Source: Arthrobacter sp. U41 (GTDB lineage: Bacteria; Actinomycetota; Actinomycetes; Actinomycetales; Micrococcaceae). Taken from it: a stretch of DNA of 64,000 nt. Of this stretch, positions 30,040 through 38,963 are shown piece after piece. A model generated the notes under the pieces. That model did not search any database and had not been told where the DNA came from. It saw only the letters and a list, made by a program, of their open reading frames with translations. Numbering within the stretch: position 1 is the stretch's first letter; every line of letters starts with the position of its first letter. Location: assembly GCF_001750145.1 (NCBI RefSeq), contig NZ_CP015732.1, positions 186,001-250,000 of the forward strand, given 5' to 3'. The position numbers and the translations under genes were made by a program.

Positions 30040-30068
30040 ACTATACGTAACAGGTCCGGAAACCACAA
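30040..30068 (-). promoter_or_regulatory. Predicted promoter of the candidate small RNA
   Basis: TTGTGG (30063-30068) and TATAGT (30040-30045) on the minus strand, spaced by 17 bases. The -10 matches consensus at 5/6 positions. Confidence 0.4.
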
Positions 30069-30107
30069 AATCGGGCCCGCCAAGGCCGCACCGTATAGCC
30101 TTGCACC

Positions 30108-31091
30108 ATGAGTCCCGCGCATCCTGAGAACTGGCCCGTACTTGCTGCCAAGGGGGCCGCGGATCCGCAGCTCCTGAAGGATGTCAAAGCCCTCGCGGCC
30201 GCCGCGGAGGAATCCGATGGCAATCCGCCGCTGTCCGAACAGACGCTGGTGACGCTGCGTGCCGGCGACGCGGGCGAGGTCGGCGGTACAAAGACAGTGC
30301 TGACCCTGGCCCTGTACAGCCCGGAGGAGGAATCCGACCCGGCGACGGCGCAGGACCTGGCCGGGGTCGCCGTCGTCATCGAGGAGCCCGACGGCACGGG
30401 GGTGCTGGAGATTGCCGTCCATCCCAGCTACCGAAACCAGGGCGTGGCGGACCGGCTGGTCGGCGAGCTCAAGAACACCCGCGGCTTCGCCGGCCTCAAG
30501 GCCTGGTCCCACGGCAACCACGAAGCAGCGGCCGAACTCGCCGCGCGCTACGGTTACGGCCCCGTCCGCGAGTTGTGGAAGATGCGGCTCACCAGCGCGG
30601 CGGCGGAGCTGCCGGACGTCCCGCTGCCGGACGGGGTGACCCTGCGCGCCTTCGTCCCGGGCCGGGATGAGGATGCCTGGCTCGCGGCAAACCGGGCCGC
30701 CTTCGCGCACCACCCCGAACAGGGGAACATGACACGCGCCGACCTGGACGCCAGGATGGCCGAGCCGTGGTTCGATCCCGCCGGCTTCCTGCTGGCCGTC
30801 GATGCCTCGGACAGGATCCTCGGCTTCCACTGGACCAAGGTGCACCCCCGCCACGGGGAACACCCGGCAATCGGCGAGGTCTACGTGGTGGGGGTGACCC
30901 CCGACGCGCAGGGCACCGGGCTGGGCAAGGCGCTGACGGTCGCCGGCATCAGGCACCTGCAGCGCCAGGGCCTGCACCCGGTCATGCTCTACGTCGATGC
31001 GGACAACCTTCCTGCCGTGTCGCTGTACCGGCGGCTCGGCTTCACCCGCTGGGACGTGGACGTGATGTATGCCCCGCTGGAAGGCCGATAA
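30108..31091 (+). CDS. mshD: Mycothiol synthase
   Basis: 327 residues, two GNAT domains. It acetylates Cys-GlcN-Ins with acetyl-CoA, the last step of mycothiol synthesis. The active C-terminal domain carries VGVTPDAQGTGLGKAL (about 260-275) and ends LPAVSLYRRLGFTRWDVDV, diagnostic for the family. The N-terminal domain has VHPSYRNQGVADRLV. TAGCCT lies exactly six bases before the ATG and there is no Shine-Dalgarno, so the mRNA is probably leaderless. Mycothiol is the low-molecular-weight thiol of Actinobacteria, which supports the taxonomic call. Confidence 0.95.
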   Translation: MSPAHPENWPVLAAKGAADPQLLKDVKALAAAAEESDGNPPLSEQTLVTLRAGDAGEVGGTKTVLTLALYSPEEESDPATAQDLAGVAVVIEEPDGTGVLEIAVHPSYRNQGVADRLVGELKNTRGFAGLKAWSHGNHEAAAELAARYGYGPVRELWKMRLTSAAAELPDVPLPDGVTLRAFVPGRDEDAWLAANRAAFAHHPEQGNMTRADLDARMAEPWFDPAGFLLAVDASDRILGFHWTKVHPRHGEHPAIGEVYVVGVTPDAQGTGLGKALTVAGIRHLQRQGLHPVMLYVDADNLPAVSLYRRLGFTRWDVDVMYAPLEGR

Positions 31092-31206
31092 TCCATTCGA
31101 CGGACACCCGTTGTCCATCCGGGGGAAATCCGGACTCTTCGAAAGCTGCTCGCCGGGTGATTGCTTGTAAGGTTGAAGCTAAATCGCGCCAGCATTAGGA
31201 GAGACC

Positions 31207-33471
31207 ATGCAACGGGAATCTGCCCGGACAGCCACGTCTGAAGCCGCTACGTCGGACAAAAAAGTGCGACCCGCGCGTGCCCAGTTCGGCTCCTCCGAAG
31301 TGCCGGCCTCACGGGCCACCCAGGACCGGATCGACATTCCCGAATTCGAGCCCAGCCTGGAGCCTGCCGGTGACTTCAGCCCGGACCGCTTCCTGGACCG
31401 TGAACTTAGCTGGCTCTCGTTCAACGCCCGCGTGCTGGAGCTCGCCGAGGACCCGAACCTGCACCTGCTGGAACGCGTCAGCTTCCTCTCGATCTTCGCG
31501 TCCAACCTGGACGAGTTCTTTATGGTCCGCGTCGCCGGGCTGAAGCGCCGGATCGCCACCGGCCTGGCCGTCCCCTCCCCCGCCGGGCTCAGCCCGATGC
31601 AGGTCCTGGAGCAGATCGGCGACGAGGCCCACCGCCTGCAGCAGCGCCACGCCCGCGTCTACGCCGAGCAGATCCGTCCGGCGCTGGCCTACGAGCACAT
31701 CCATCTCATGCACTGGGAGGAGCTGGATTCCCAGGCCAAGGACCAGCTCAGCGCCATGTTCGCCGAGAAGGTCTTCCCGATTTTGACCCCCCTGGCCGTG
31801 GACCCCGCCCACCCCTTCCCCTACATCTCGGGCCTCTCCCTGAACCTCGCCGTCGTCGTCCGCAACCCGATCAGCGACAAGGAACTCTTCGCCCGCCTCA
31901 AGGTCCCGGACCAGCTCCCCCGGCTGATCTCGGTCGACGGCCCGCGGGCCGGCTCCGTGCCGGGCCGGGTGGCCCGCTTCATCGCCCTCGAGGAAGTCAT
32001 CGCCGTCCACCTGGACCAGCTCTTTGCCGGGATGGAGGTGCTGGAGCACCATACGTTCCGCGTCACCCGCAACGAAGACCTCGAGGTCGAGGAGGACGAC
32101 GCCGAGAACCTGCTGCAGGCCCTCGAAAAGGAGCTGCTGCGCCGCCGTTTCGGCCCGCCGGTCCGGCTCGAAGTCACCAACGACATCAACCCGAACATCC
32201 GTGCGCTGCTGATCCGCGAGCTTGGCGTTGAGGAATCCGAGGTCTACTCGGTTCCCGCCCCGCTGGACCTCCGCGGGCTTTCGGTCATTGCCGGAATCGA
32301 CCGGGCGGACCTGCACTACCCCAAGCACGTCCCGCACACCTCCCGGTACCTCAACGAATCGGAAACGTCCAAGGCGGCGAACGTCTTTGCGGCCATGCGG
32401 CGGCGGGACATCCTGCTGCACCACCCCTATGACTCCTTCTCCACCTCGGTGCAGGCGTTCCTGGAACAGGCGGCCTCAGACCCGAAGGTCCAGGCCATCA
32501 AACAGACGCTGTACCGCACCTCGGGTGACTCGCCGATCGTCGATGCCCTGATCGACGCCGCCGAGGCCGGCAAGCAGGTCCTGGCCCTCGTGGAGATCAA
32601 GGCCCGCTTCGACGAGCAGGCCAACATCTCCTGGGCCCGGAAGCTGGAGCAGGCCGGCGTCCACGTGGTCTACGGCATCGTGGGCCTCAAGACGCACTGC
32701 AAACTCTCCCTGGTCGTGCGCCAGGAGGTGGACGGGCTCCGACGCTACTGCCACATCGGCACCGGCAACTACCACCCGCGCACGGCCCGCTACTACGAGG
32801 ACCTGGGCCTGCTCACGGCCAACGAGCAGGTGGGCGAGGATCTCTCCAAGCTCTTCAACCAGCTCTCCGGCTACGCTCCGAAGTCGACCTTCAAGCGGCT
32901 CCTGGTGGCACCCCGGTCGGTGCGTTCAGGGCTCATCGACCGGATCGAAACCGAGATCAGGAACGCCCGGGCAGGCCTCACCGCCCGGGTCCAGATCAAG
33001 GTCAACTCGATGGTGGACGAAGCCATCATCGACTCCCTGTACCGGGCCTCCCAGGCCGGCGTTCCCGTGGACATCATCGTCCGCGGCATCTGCTCACTGC
33101 GCCCCGGTGTGCCCGGCCTCAGCGAGAACATCACGGTCCGCTCCGTGCTGGGCCGTTTCCTGGAGCACTCCCGCGTCTTCGCCTTCGCCAATGCCGGGGA
33201 TCCGGTGGTCTACATCGGTTCGGCGGACATGATGCACCGGAACCTTGACCGGCGGGTTGAAGCCCTGGTCCAGCTCACCAGCGGTGACGACACGACGTAT
33301 GTCATGGACCTGCTGCGCCGCTACATGGATCCGGGCACCGCCAGCTGGCACCTGGACAGCGAGGCGGTGTGGACCCGCCACCACCTCGCCGAAGACGGCC
33401 ACGACCTCGACGACATCCAGTCCTGGCTGCTCAATTCCCGCTCGCGGCAGCGCTCGTCCGGGCTGCGGTAG
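31207..33471 (+). CDS. ppk: Polyphosphate kinase 1
   Basis: 754 residues. It transfers the terminal phosphate of ATP to polyphosphate, reversibly. The N-terminal domain begins near residue 58 ([20 protein letters not shown], quoted in part). The two phospholipase-D-like catalytic domains carry the expected phospho-histidine His497 in LKTHCKLSL, and a second conserved histidine, His516, in [26 protein letters not shown] is in the last domain. The first ~55 residues are a low-conservation extension. AGGAGAG precedes the ATG. It overlaps no gene but is 11 bases before the mutT1-like start. Confidence 0.96.
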   Translation: MQRESARTATSEAATSDKKVRPARAQFGSSEVPASRATQDRIDIPEFEPSLEPAGDFSPDRFLDRELSWLSFNARVLELAEDPNLHLLERVSFLSIFASNLDEFFMVRVAGLKRRIATGLAVPSPAGLSPMQVLEQIGDEAHRLQQRHARVYAEQIRPALAYEHIHLMHWEELDSQAKDQLSAMFAEKVFPILTPLAVDPAHPFPYISGLSLNLAVVVRNPISDKELFARLKVPDQLPRLISVDGPRAGSVPGRVARFIALEEVIAVHLDQLFAGMEVLEHHTFRVTRNEDLEVEEDDAENLLQALEKELLRRRFGPPVRLEVTNDINPNIRALLIRELGVEESEVYSVPAPLDLRGLSVIAGIDRADLHYPKHVPHTSRYLNESETSKAANVFAAMRRRDILLHHPYDSFSTSVQAFLEQAASDPKVQAIKQTLYRTSGDSPIVDALIDAAEAGKQVLALVEIKARFDEQANISWARKLEQAGVHVVYGIVGLKTHCKLSLVVRQEVDGLRRYCHIGTGNYHPRTARYYEDLGLLTANEQVGEDLSKLFNQLSGYAPKSTFKRLLVAPRSVRSGLIDRIETEIRNARAGLTARVQIKVNSMVDEAIIDSLYRASQAGVPVDIIVRGICSLRPGVPGLSENITVRSVLGRFLEHSRVFAFANAGDPVVYIGSADMMHRNLDRRVEALVQLTSGDDTTYVMDLLRRYMDPGTASWHLDSEAVWTRHHLAEDGHDLDDIQSWLLNSRSRQRSSGLR

Positions 33472-33482
33472 GGGCTCTGGCA

Positions 33483-34460
33483 TTGAGTAGCGATGCACTG
33501 GTTGCCGACCAGACGGACCATACCGGTGAAGCAATCGCCGTGGTGGCAGCAGGCGCCGTGCCCTGGCGCGCCGCCCCGGGGGACAAGGAAAAACTCGAGG
33601 TCCTGCTGATCCACCGCCCGCGGTATGACGACTGGTCCTGGCCCAAGGGCAAGATCGACCCCGGAGAGACGGTGCCCGAGTGCGCCGCCCGCGAGGTCGA
33701 AGAGGAAATAGGGTTGAAGGCGCCGCTGGGCATCCCGCTGCCCGCCATCCACTACCACGTCCCCGCCGGGCTGAAGGTGGTCCACTACTGGGCCGTCGAC
33801 GCCGGCGGGGCCTCAATCCTGCCGGACGGCAAGGAGGTGGACAGCGTCATGTGGTGCTCGCCGGAGAAGGCGGCCCGGCTGCTGAGCAACCCGAGCGACG
33901 TGGCGCCGCTCGAGCACCTGGCGGCCGCCCATGCCCGCCGCGAACTCAAGACGTGGCCGCTCGTCATCGTCCGCCATGCCAAGGCCAAACCGCGCTCCTC
34001 ATGGTCCAAGGCCGAAGGGGACCGGCCCCTGGCTGTCACCGGGTTGCGGCAGGCCCAGGCAGTGGGACGGCTCCTGCAGGCCTGGAAACCCCGGCGTATT
34101 GTCTCCAGCCCGTGGCTCAGGTGTGTTGCCACCATCGCCCCCTACGCCAAGGTGTCCGATGCGAAGGTGAAGCTGAACGAAGCCCTCACGGAGCACCGGC
34201 ACGGCCGGCATCCGCACAAGACGGCCGCCGTCCTCGAGGGCCTCTTCGACAAGCAGCGGGCCGTGGTGCTCTGCACGCACCGCCCCGCCCTCCCCACCCT
34301 GTTCGCCCAACTCGGAAAGCACATGGGTTCCCGGTTGCGCGCCCAGTTGCCGGATTCCGACCCGTTCCTTGCCCCCGGTGAGATCGTCGTGTGCCACGTG
34401 GCGCACCACAGCCAGGACAAGGTGGTCGCCGTCGAGCGTTTCCGGCCTTTCGACGACTGA
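33483..34460 (+). CDS. NUDIX hydrolase fused to histidine phosphatase (MutT1-like)
   Basis: 325 residues. The N-terminal NUDIX domain has a full box (GKIDPGETVPECAAREVEEE..., about 58-80), and the C-terminal histidine-phosphatase domain starts VIVRHAKAK with a later CTHRPALP. This two-domain layout is that of mycobacterial MutT1, which sanitises 8-oxo-dGTP and acts on diadenosine polyphosphates. TTG start at 33483 with AGGGG upstream. An earlier start would lie inside ppk. Cotranscription with ppk is likely and is the arrangement known from mycobacteria. Confidence 0.88.
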   Translation: MSSDALVADQTDHTGEAIAVVAAGAVPWRAAPGDKEKLEVLLIHRPRYDDWSWPKGKIDPGETVPECAAREVEEEIGLKAPLGIPLPAIHYHVPAGLKVVHYWAVDAGGASILPDGKEVDSVMWCSPEKAARLLSNPSDVAPLEHLAAAHARRELKTWPLVIVRHAKAKPRSSWSKAEGDRPLAVTGLRQAQAVGRLLQAWKPRRIVSSPWLRCVATIAPYAKVSDAKVKLNEALTEHRHGRHPHKTAAVLEGLFDKQRAVVLCTHRPALPTLFAQLGKHMGSRLRAQLPDSDPFLAPGEIVVCHVAHHSQDKVVAVERFRPFDD

Positions 34461-34520
34461 GGCCCGCCCAGCCAGCAAGACGGATAAGGAGCGGACGCGA
34501 CTTCTCAGTAGACTGGGACG

Positions 34521-35324
34521 GTGAGCATTCCTACGCCCTATGAAGACCTGCTGCGCGATGTCCTGGAGAACGGCACGCATAAATCGGACCGTACCGGGAC
34601 CGGGACCCTGAGTGTGTTCGGCCGCCAGATGCGTTTCGACCTGAGCAAGAGTTTCCCCCTGATCACCACCAAACGCGTGCACTTCAAGTCCGTCGCGGTG
34701 GAGCTGCTCTGGTTCCTCCGCGGGGACACGAACGTGAAGTGGATGCAGGACCAGGGTGTCACCATCTGGAACGAATGGGCCGACGCCGACGGCGAGCTCG
34801 GCCCGGTCTACGGCGTCCAGTGGCGCTCCTGGCCGACCCCCGACGGCGGCCACATCGACCAGATCGCCGAACTCATCGAGAACCTCAAGACCAACCCGGA
34901 CTCCCGGCGGCACATCGTCTCGGCCTGGAACGTCGCCGAACTCAAGGACATGGCCCTCCCGCCGTGCCACGCGTTCTTCCAGTTCTACGTGGCCAACGGC
35001 AAACTCTCGTGCCAGCTGTACCAGCGCTCCGCGGACACCTTCCTGGGGGTGCCGTTCAACATCGCCTCCTACGCCCTGCTGACCTGCATGATCGCCCAGC
35101 AGACCGGCCTGGAACCCGGCGAATTCGTCTGGACCGGCGGCGACGTCCACATCTACGACAACCACATGGACCAGGTCCTCAAGCAGCTCGCCCGGGCCCC
35201 CTACGAATACCCCCAGCTCAAGATCACCCGTAAGCCGGACTCCATCTTCGATTACACCCTCGATGACTTCGAGGTGGTCGGCTACCAGCACCACCCGACG
35301 ATTAAGGCCCCGATAGCCGTATGA
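34521..35324 (+). CDS. thyA: Thymidylate synthase
   Basis: 267 residues. It methylates dUMP to dTMP with methylene-tetrahydrofolate. The nucleophile Cys149 lies in [10 protein letters not shown], and the dUMP-binding [16 protein letters not shown] is intact. GTG start at 34521 with TAGACT exactly six bases before it, so a leaderless transcript is predicted. The stop overlaps the folA ATG by four bases, coupling the enzyme to the reductase that regenerates its folate. Confidence 0.97.
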   Translation: MSIPTPYEDLLRDVLENGTHKSDRTGTGTLSVFGRQMRFDLSKSFPLITTKRVHFKSVAVELLWFLRGDTNVKWMQDQGVTIWNEWADADGELGPVYGVQWRSWPTPDGGHIDQIAELIENLKTNPDSRRHIVSAWNVAELKDMALPPCHAFFQFYVANGKLSCQLYQRSADTFLGVPFNIASYALLTCMIAQQTGLEPGEFVWTGGDVHIYDNHMDQVLKQLARAPYEYPQLKITRKPDSIFDYTLDDFEVVGYQHHPTIKAPIAV

Positions 35325-35908
35325 ACAATGACAGCATTCCGGACGCAGAGCCCGCCGACTTCACCGGCACGCTGGATGCCCTCACCGGGCTCGGCGTCGT
35401 CTGGGCCCAGACCAGCACCGGCGTCATCGGCAAGGACGGCGGCATGCCGTGGCGACTTCCCGAGGACCTGCGGCACTTCAGCCGGCTCACCACCGGCCAC
35501 CCGGTGATCATGGGCCGCAAGACCTGGGAATCCTTTCCGGACAAGTACCGCCCCCTGCCCGGCCGGACGAACATTGTCATCACCCGCCAGGAGGACTGGG
35601 GCGCAACCCCGGCGGCGGAGGGCTCCGTCGCGGTCAGCTCCCTGGACGACGCCCTGTTGGAGTCCCAGTTCGCCCCCGGCAACGACATGGTCTGGATCAT
35701 CGGCGGCGGCAACATCTTTGCCCAGTCCATGGACCTCGCCAACGTCGCCGTCATCACCACAATCGACACCACCACGGAGGGCGACACGTTCGCCCCCGAC
35801 CTCGGCTACGACTGGAGCATGGGCGCGAGCCTGCCTGCGGACGGCTGGGAAACTGCCGACAACGGAACCCGCTACCGCATCAACGTGTGGCGCCGGACGG
35901 AGCACTAG
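35321..35908 (+). CDS. folA: Dihydrofolate reductase
   Basis: 195 residues, slightly longer than E. coli FolA because of a ~25-residue N-terminal extension. Conserved parts: [20 protein letters not shown] (quoted once, active-site region), [14 protein letters not shown] and the NADPH-binding IIGGGNIF. It reduces dihydrofolate produced by thyA. The four-base overlap with thyA shows translational coupling. Confidence 0.96.
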   Translation: MNNDSIPDAEPADFTGTLDALTGLGVVWAQTSTGVIGKDGGMPWRLPEDLRHFSRLTTGHPVIMGRKTWESFPDKYRPLPGRTNIVITRQEDWGATPAAEGSVAVSSLDDALLESQFAPGNDMVWIIGGGNIFAQSMDLANVAVITTIDTTTEGDTFAPDLGYDWSMGASLPADGWETADNGTRYRINVWRRTEH

Positions 35909-35912
35909 AAGA

Positions 35913-36131
35913 ATGCTGAAGAAACCCGAAACCCTCTTTGTCCTGGGCTACATGCTGCTTCCGCTGCTGGCACTGCTCTCTGCGATCGTGGGGCTGACCA
36001 TGATCCTGGGCGGTAACAAGATCGTCGGCGCCATAGTGCTCGTGGTCATCACCCAGGCCTTTGCCTTCGGGGCGTTTTTCGCCCTCCGGAGGCGCAAGCA
36101 CGCGCTGCTCACGGAGCGCACGGGCGAGTAA
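35913..36131 (+). CDS. Small two-helix membrane protein downstream of folA
   Basis: 72 residues, MLKKPETLFVLGYMLLP then two hydrophobic helices (about 9-30 and 37-58) and a basic tail. The ATG is four bases after the folA stop, so it is the third gene of the thyA-folA operon. No recognised function. The 158 bases after it carry the promoter region of the WXG operon. Confidence 0.75.
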   Translation: MLKKPETLFVLGYMLLPLLALLSAIVGLTMILGGNKIVGAIVLVVITQAFAFGAFFALRRRKHALLTERTGE

Positions 36132-36289
36132 CGGGCGTGCCGGCCCTCGGCTGAGGTCGGATGGGGAGATCACCCCATCGCCGGGCCCGGCGGTTCCGGC
36201 TACATTGGTCCCGGTTGGATACGCACGCCGGAATGCACGTGGTCCCGGCCGCAGCCGGTTAGGCTGATGCACGGATAGGGGGAGCCATC

Positions 36290-37318
36290 ATGGCAGGAAA
36301 CTTGTGGGGCGCCGACGTCGCCCAGCTGCGCACACTCGCACAACAGTTCGGCAAAACGTCCGAGACGCTGCTGCTGCAGTCGACCACGCTGACATCGGCC
36401 ATCAACAACAACAGCTCCTGGAAGGGAGCCGACGGCGCGCGCTTCACGTCCGAATGGAACGGCAGCCACCGGGCCCTCATCCAGAAAACAGCGCAGGCGC
36501 TCAAAGCAGAGTCCCAGCGGCTGATGACCCACGCCGACCAGCAGGAGAAGGCGAGCAACGGGGCCGGAGCCGCCGCAAGTGCCGGAATCGCCGGAATCGC
36601 CGGAATTTCCGCCCGCAGCGGTACTGCCAGCAATCCTTGGGGACCGGACTGGTTGGCAAAGGGTTCACCGTTCAGGGACGCGTGGGGACTCCGGGGTATG
36701 TCGAAAGCGGCCCTTGACCTTCCCAAGAATGTGTTCGGCTTGGCCACGATGGCCTCGAAGGGCCTCGATAACTTTACTGACGCCGCCCGCTGGGCGAAGC
36801 TCCCTGCCACCAGCGTCACCTACAACCTCCTGGATTCGGGCACAGACCTGATCGGGCTCAAGAATCTCCAGAAATACGTCCCGGCGCTCAACCAGTTCGG
36901 TGGCGTCTTCAAAGAAAGCCCGTGGCTGTTCAAGGGCCAGGGCTCGGTCCTTGAGAGCCTGGGCAAGGGCGGTCTCGGCCGGGGTCTGGGTTGGGCCGGC
37001 GTGGGCCTGAACGGATTCGACACCGTCAAGTACATTGCCGAGGGTAAAACGGGAGATGCCTTGTGGTCGGGCGGCAAGGCGGCCCTCGGCGTTGCGTGTT
37101 TCCTGCCCCCACCAGTCGGAACTGTCTGTACCGTGGCCAGCGCGGCGATCGCGATCTACGAGATCCCTGCGGTCAAGGAATTCGTGAACGGCGCCGCCAG
37201 CAATGTCGCGGACACAGTGGCCAGCGCGGTGAAGGATCCGGGCAAATTCGTCGAAGACACCGGGAAGAATCTGGCCGACCTCGGCAAGGGCGCGGCCAGC
37301 TTCCTTGGCTTCGGATAA
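36290..37318 (+). CDS. WXG100-headed putative type VII secretion effector
   Basis: 342 residues. Residues 1-90 form two predicted helices joined by the WXG turn (Trp44-Lys45-Gly46 in NSSWKGADGARF), the recognition fold for type VII secretion. An Ala/Gly spacer follows with three AGI repeats from a 9-bp DNA repeat (36585-36610). The C-terminal 230 residues are rich in Gly/Ala: GKGGLGRGLGWAGVGLNG near 230, then a hydrophobic CFLPPPVGTVC stretch, then an amphipathic tail. No nuclease, lipase or ADP-ribosylation motif is seen; a membrane-active toxin is one reading. GGGGGAG precedes the ATG. Leads a five-gene run with an EspG-like gene and three paralogous membrane genes. No secretion ATPase lies in the window. 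Confidence 0.75.
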   Translation: MAGNLWGADVAQLRTLAQQFGKTSETLLLQSTTLTSAINNNSSWKGADGARFTSEWNGSHRALIQKTAQALKAESQRLMTHADQQEKASNGAGAAASAGIAGIAGISARSGTASNPWGPDWLAKGSPFRDAWGLRGMSKAALDLPKNVFGLATMASKGLDNFTDAARWAKLPATSVTYNLLDSGTDLIGLKNLQKYVPALNQFGGVFKESPWLFKGQGSVLESLGKGGLGRGLGWAGVGLNGFDTVKYIAEGKTGDALWSGGKAALGVACFLPPPVGTVCTVASAAIAIYEIPAVKEFVNGAASNVADTVASAVKDPGKFVEDTGKNLADLGKGAASFLGFG

Positions 37319-37339
37319 ATTCAATTGAAGGGTGACCCC

Positions 37340-37984
37340 GTGACAACCAGCATCGAATCCACTGAACCGCCGGACACGGCAGTCGGCTTCGGCTTTGCCG
37401 AAATTGCCTACCTGATCCGAAGGTTCGACACCGACGCCGCAAGGAAATCTGCCCAGGTACTGCGGCTGGAAGAGGAAGTTCAGTCCGACCCGATCTGCAT
37501 CGCCGGAGGATCTTCGCTTCTGGGCCGCGGCTTTGCCAGCGTCGATAACGACCTTGAATTGGAGGGCCCCGCAGTACCCACCGCGTATGCCTTGTCCAGG
37601 GCGGACCGCTGGACCGAACTGAGTCTGGTCGACGGTGAGAAGACGGATACCGTCGTGCACGTGGAGTCCGACAAGGTATCGCTGCTGATGCAACCCCGGA
37701 CCCTCAGTACGTGGTTCGTCTTTGCCCAGGACCCCGAGGTTGACGGCGCGGACGCCGAGCTGTCCATCATCGAAGAACATACCCGCACCCACCCTGCGGG
37801 TACAGCGTTCATCCGGGCCAAGACGATCTCCGGCGAAGACCACCTCCTCATCCGCCCGGACAGGGGCGGCTGGGCGGTCGCCAAAGTTGTCGATCCCTCA
37901 ACGGACGTTGAGGAAACAACGGGGCTGGACACCCCGGGACTGCTCGCCCGGATTCGGGAAACCAGAGGGGCCGGCGCCTCATGA
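37340..37984 (+). CDS. Hypothetical protein, possible EspG-like secretion chaperone
   Basis: 214 residues from GTG 37340 (AAGGGTG upstream); a TTG at 37325 is the alternative. No signal peptide or membrane helix, so cytosolic. The order of features (acidic N-terminal helix, AGGSSLLGRGFA, PTAYALSRADRWTELSL, a beta-rich VVHVESDKVSLLMQPRT, then WFVFAQDPE) recalls the EspG fold, which binds WXG/PE-PPE substrates of ESX systems. This is a tentative match by pattern only. Position supports it: directly downstream of the WXG gene, and overlapping the first membrane paralogue by four bases. Confidence 0.6.
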   Translation: MTTSIESTEPPDTAVGFGFAEIAYLIRRFDTDAARKSAQVLRLEEEVQSDPICIAGGSSLLGRGFASVDNDLELEGPAVPTAYALSRADRWTELSLVDGEKTDTVVHVESDKVSLLMQPRTLSTWFVFAQDPEVDGADAELSIIEEHTRTHPAGTAFIRAKTISGEDHLLIRPDRGGWAVAKVVDPSTDVEETTGLDTPGLLARIRETRGAGAS

Positions 37985-38385
37985 GCGACGCTCCGGAGGA
38001 GCAACACCCGTCCCGGCGTAAGGGCTACTACAAGCGCCAGGTCGAACTGGAAGCCGCGAAGCAGGGACTCACCGTTGAGGAATATGGCGTCTACAAAGGC
38101 TCAGTAGGGAGTGCCGTCAAGCCGATCAATTCGGCCGGGGGCCTGCTGTTCCTTGCCGTCCTGATATCGCTGTTCTCCAGCGTGGTCGTGGTCGCCGGCG
38201 TCAAGATCTTGATCGACAACGAGGTTACGAGCTGGGTCGAATTGATCATTGCATTCGCCATCGTCCTGTTCACGGTGCCCGCCTCATGGGCGTATTACCT
38301 CAAGGAACGCAAAGCCGAACGTCTTCGACGTGCGAGCGGCAAGACGCTTCAGCGCCCCACCCGCCGTTCGACCGTCCGGGATTGA
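37981..38385 (+). CDS. Two-helix membrane protein, paralogue 1 (putative immunity protein)
   Basis: 134 residues. A polar cytosolic N-terminus ends in EEYGVYKG and VKPINSAGGLL. Helix 1 is at about 56-78 and helix 2 at about 85-108. It closes with the basic WAYYLKERKAERLRRAS. The same pattern recurs in the next two membrane genes, so the three are paralogues. The ATG overlaps the stop of the EspG-like gene. A membrane immunity role against a membrane-active effector is inferred from context. Confidence 0.7.
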   Translation: MSDAPEEQHPSRRKGYYKRQVELEAAKQGLTVEEYGVYKGSVGSAVKPINSAGGLLFLAVLISLFSSVVVVAGVKILIDNEVTSWVELIIAFAIVLFTVPASWAYYLKERKAERLRRASGKTLQRPTRRSTVRD

Positions 38386-38387
38386 AC

Positions 38388-38474
38388 GTCGCCTCCGCGT
38401 GGGACTGCAGCCACCGCGCCCTGATCCACAAAACCACGCTTACCCTCAAGGAGTCCCATGGCCAGGCGCAGTAG
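38388..38474 (+). pseudogene. Decayed fragment of a WXG100-domain gene
   Basis: The frame reads SAWDCSHRALIHKTTLTLK and then ESHGQAQ-stop. It aligns with residues 55-78 of the intact effector (SEWNGSHRALIQKTAQALK), and the underlying DNA is clearly similar over about 60 bases. There is no start, no WXG turn and no C-terminal domain. Its codons for LKES supply the AAGGAG ribosome-binding site of the next gene. It is best read as the residue of a second effector copy. Confidence 0.7.
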
Positions 38475-38859
38475 AGGCGTCCCCCCGGGGCCCGGCTCCG
38501 CGCCGTCCCGGCCGTCTGGCGGGCGGGTCATCCACCGTTTGGCGGAGAACGGCGAGGTGGTCGCGTACACGGAGGAAGAGTACGGGGTCCGGAAGGACGA
38601 CGGCAGCGGACTGGTCAAGCCTGTCAATTCGGCCCGCGGCCTACTTTTGATGGCTATTGTCGTGTCCGCCCTCGATTGCCTGGTGCTCTACGGTCTGATC
38701 AGAATCGTGATCGACGGAACGTGGGAGATCCTCGCCGAAACATGGTGGGTCCTCATTGTCGGCATCTTTGTGCCCTGGGTGTGCTGGAGCTACTACCTCC
38801 AGGAACGCCGGGCAGAGAAACTGCGCGCCGCCCGCAAGCTCCCCCGGCCCGTTGAATAG
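38458..38859 (+). CDS. Two-helix membrane protein, paralogue 2 (putative immunity protein)
   Basis: 133 residues. The polar N-terminus ends EEEYGVRKDD, then VKPVNSARGLLLMA, two hydrophobic helices (about 60-82 and 92-113), and SYYLQERRAEKLRAAR. This is the closest relative of the preceding membrane protein by shared EYGV, VKP(I/V)NSA, YYL-ER-AE-LR signatures. AAGGAG four bases before the ATG lies in the WXG remnant. Same operon by orientation and spacing. Confidence 0.7.
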   Translation: MARRSRGVPPGPGSAPSRPSGGRVIHRLAENGEVVAYTEEEYGVRKDDGSGLVKPVNSARGLLLMAIVVSALDCLVLYGLIRIVIDGTWEILAETWWVLIVGIFVPWVCWSYYLQERRAEKLRAARKLPRPVE

Positions 38860-38963
38860 CCCGAGGAATCGGGCCCGCGGCTGGTTCGAGGGGATCCCTG
38901 CCGGAATCCCGGTCACCCGCGCGAACTTCCCCGACAGCACCCACCCTTTCCCGAAGGCGAACA

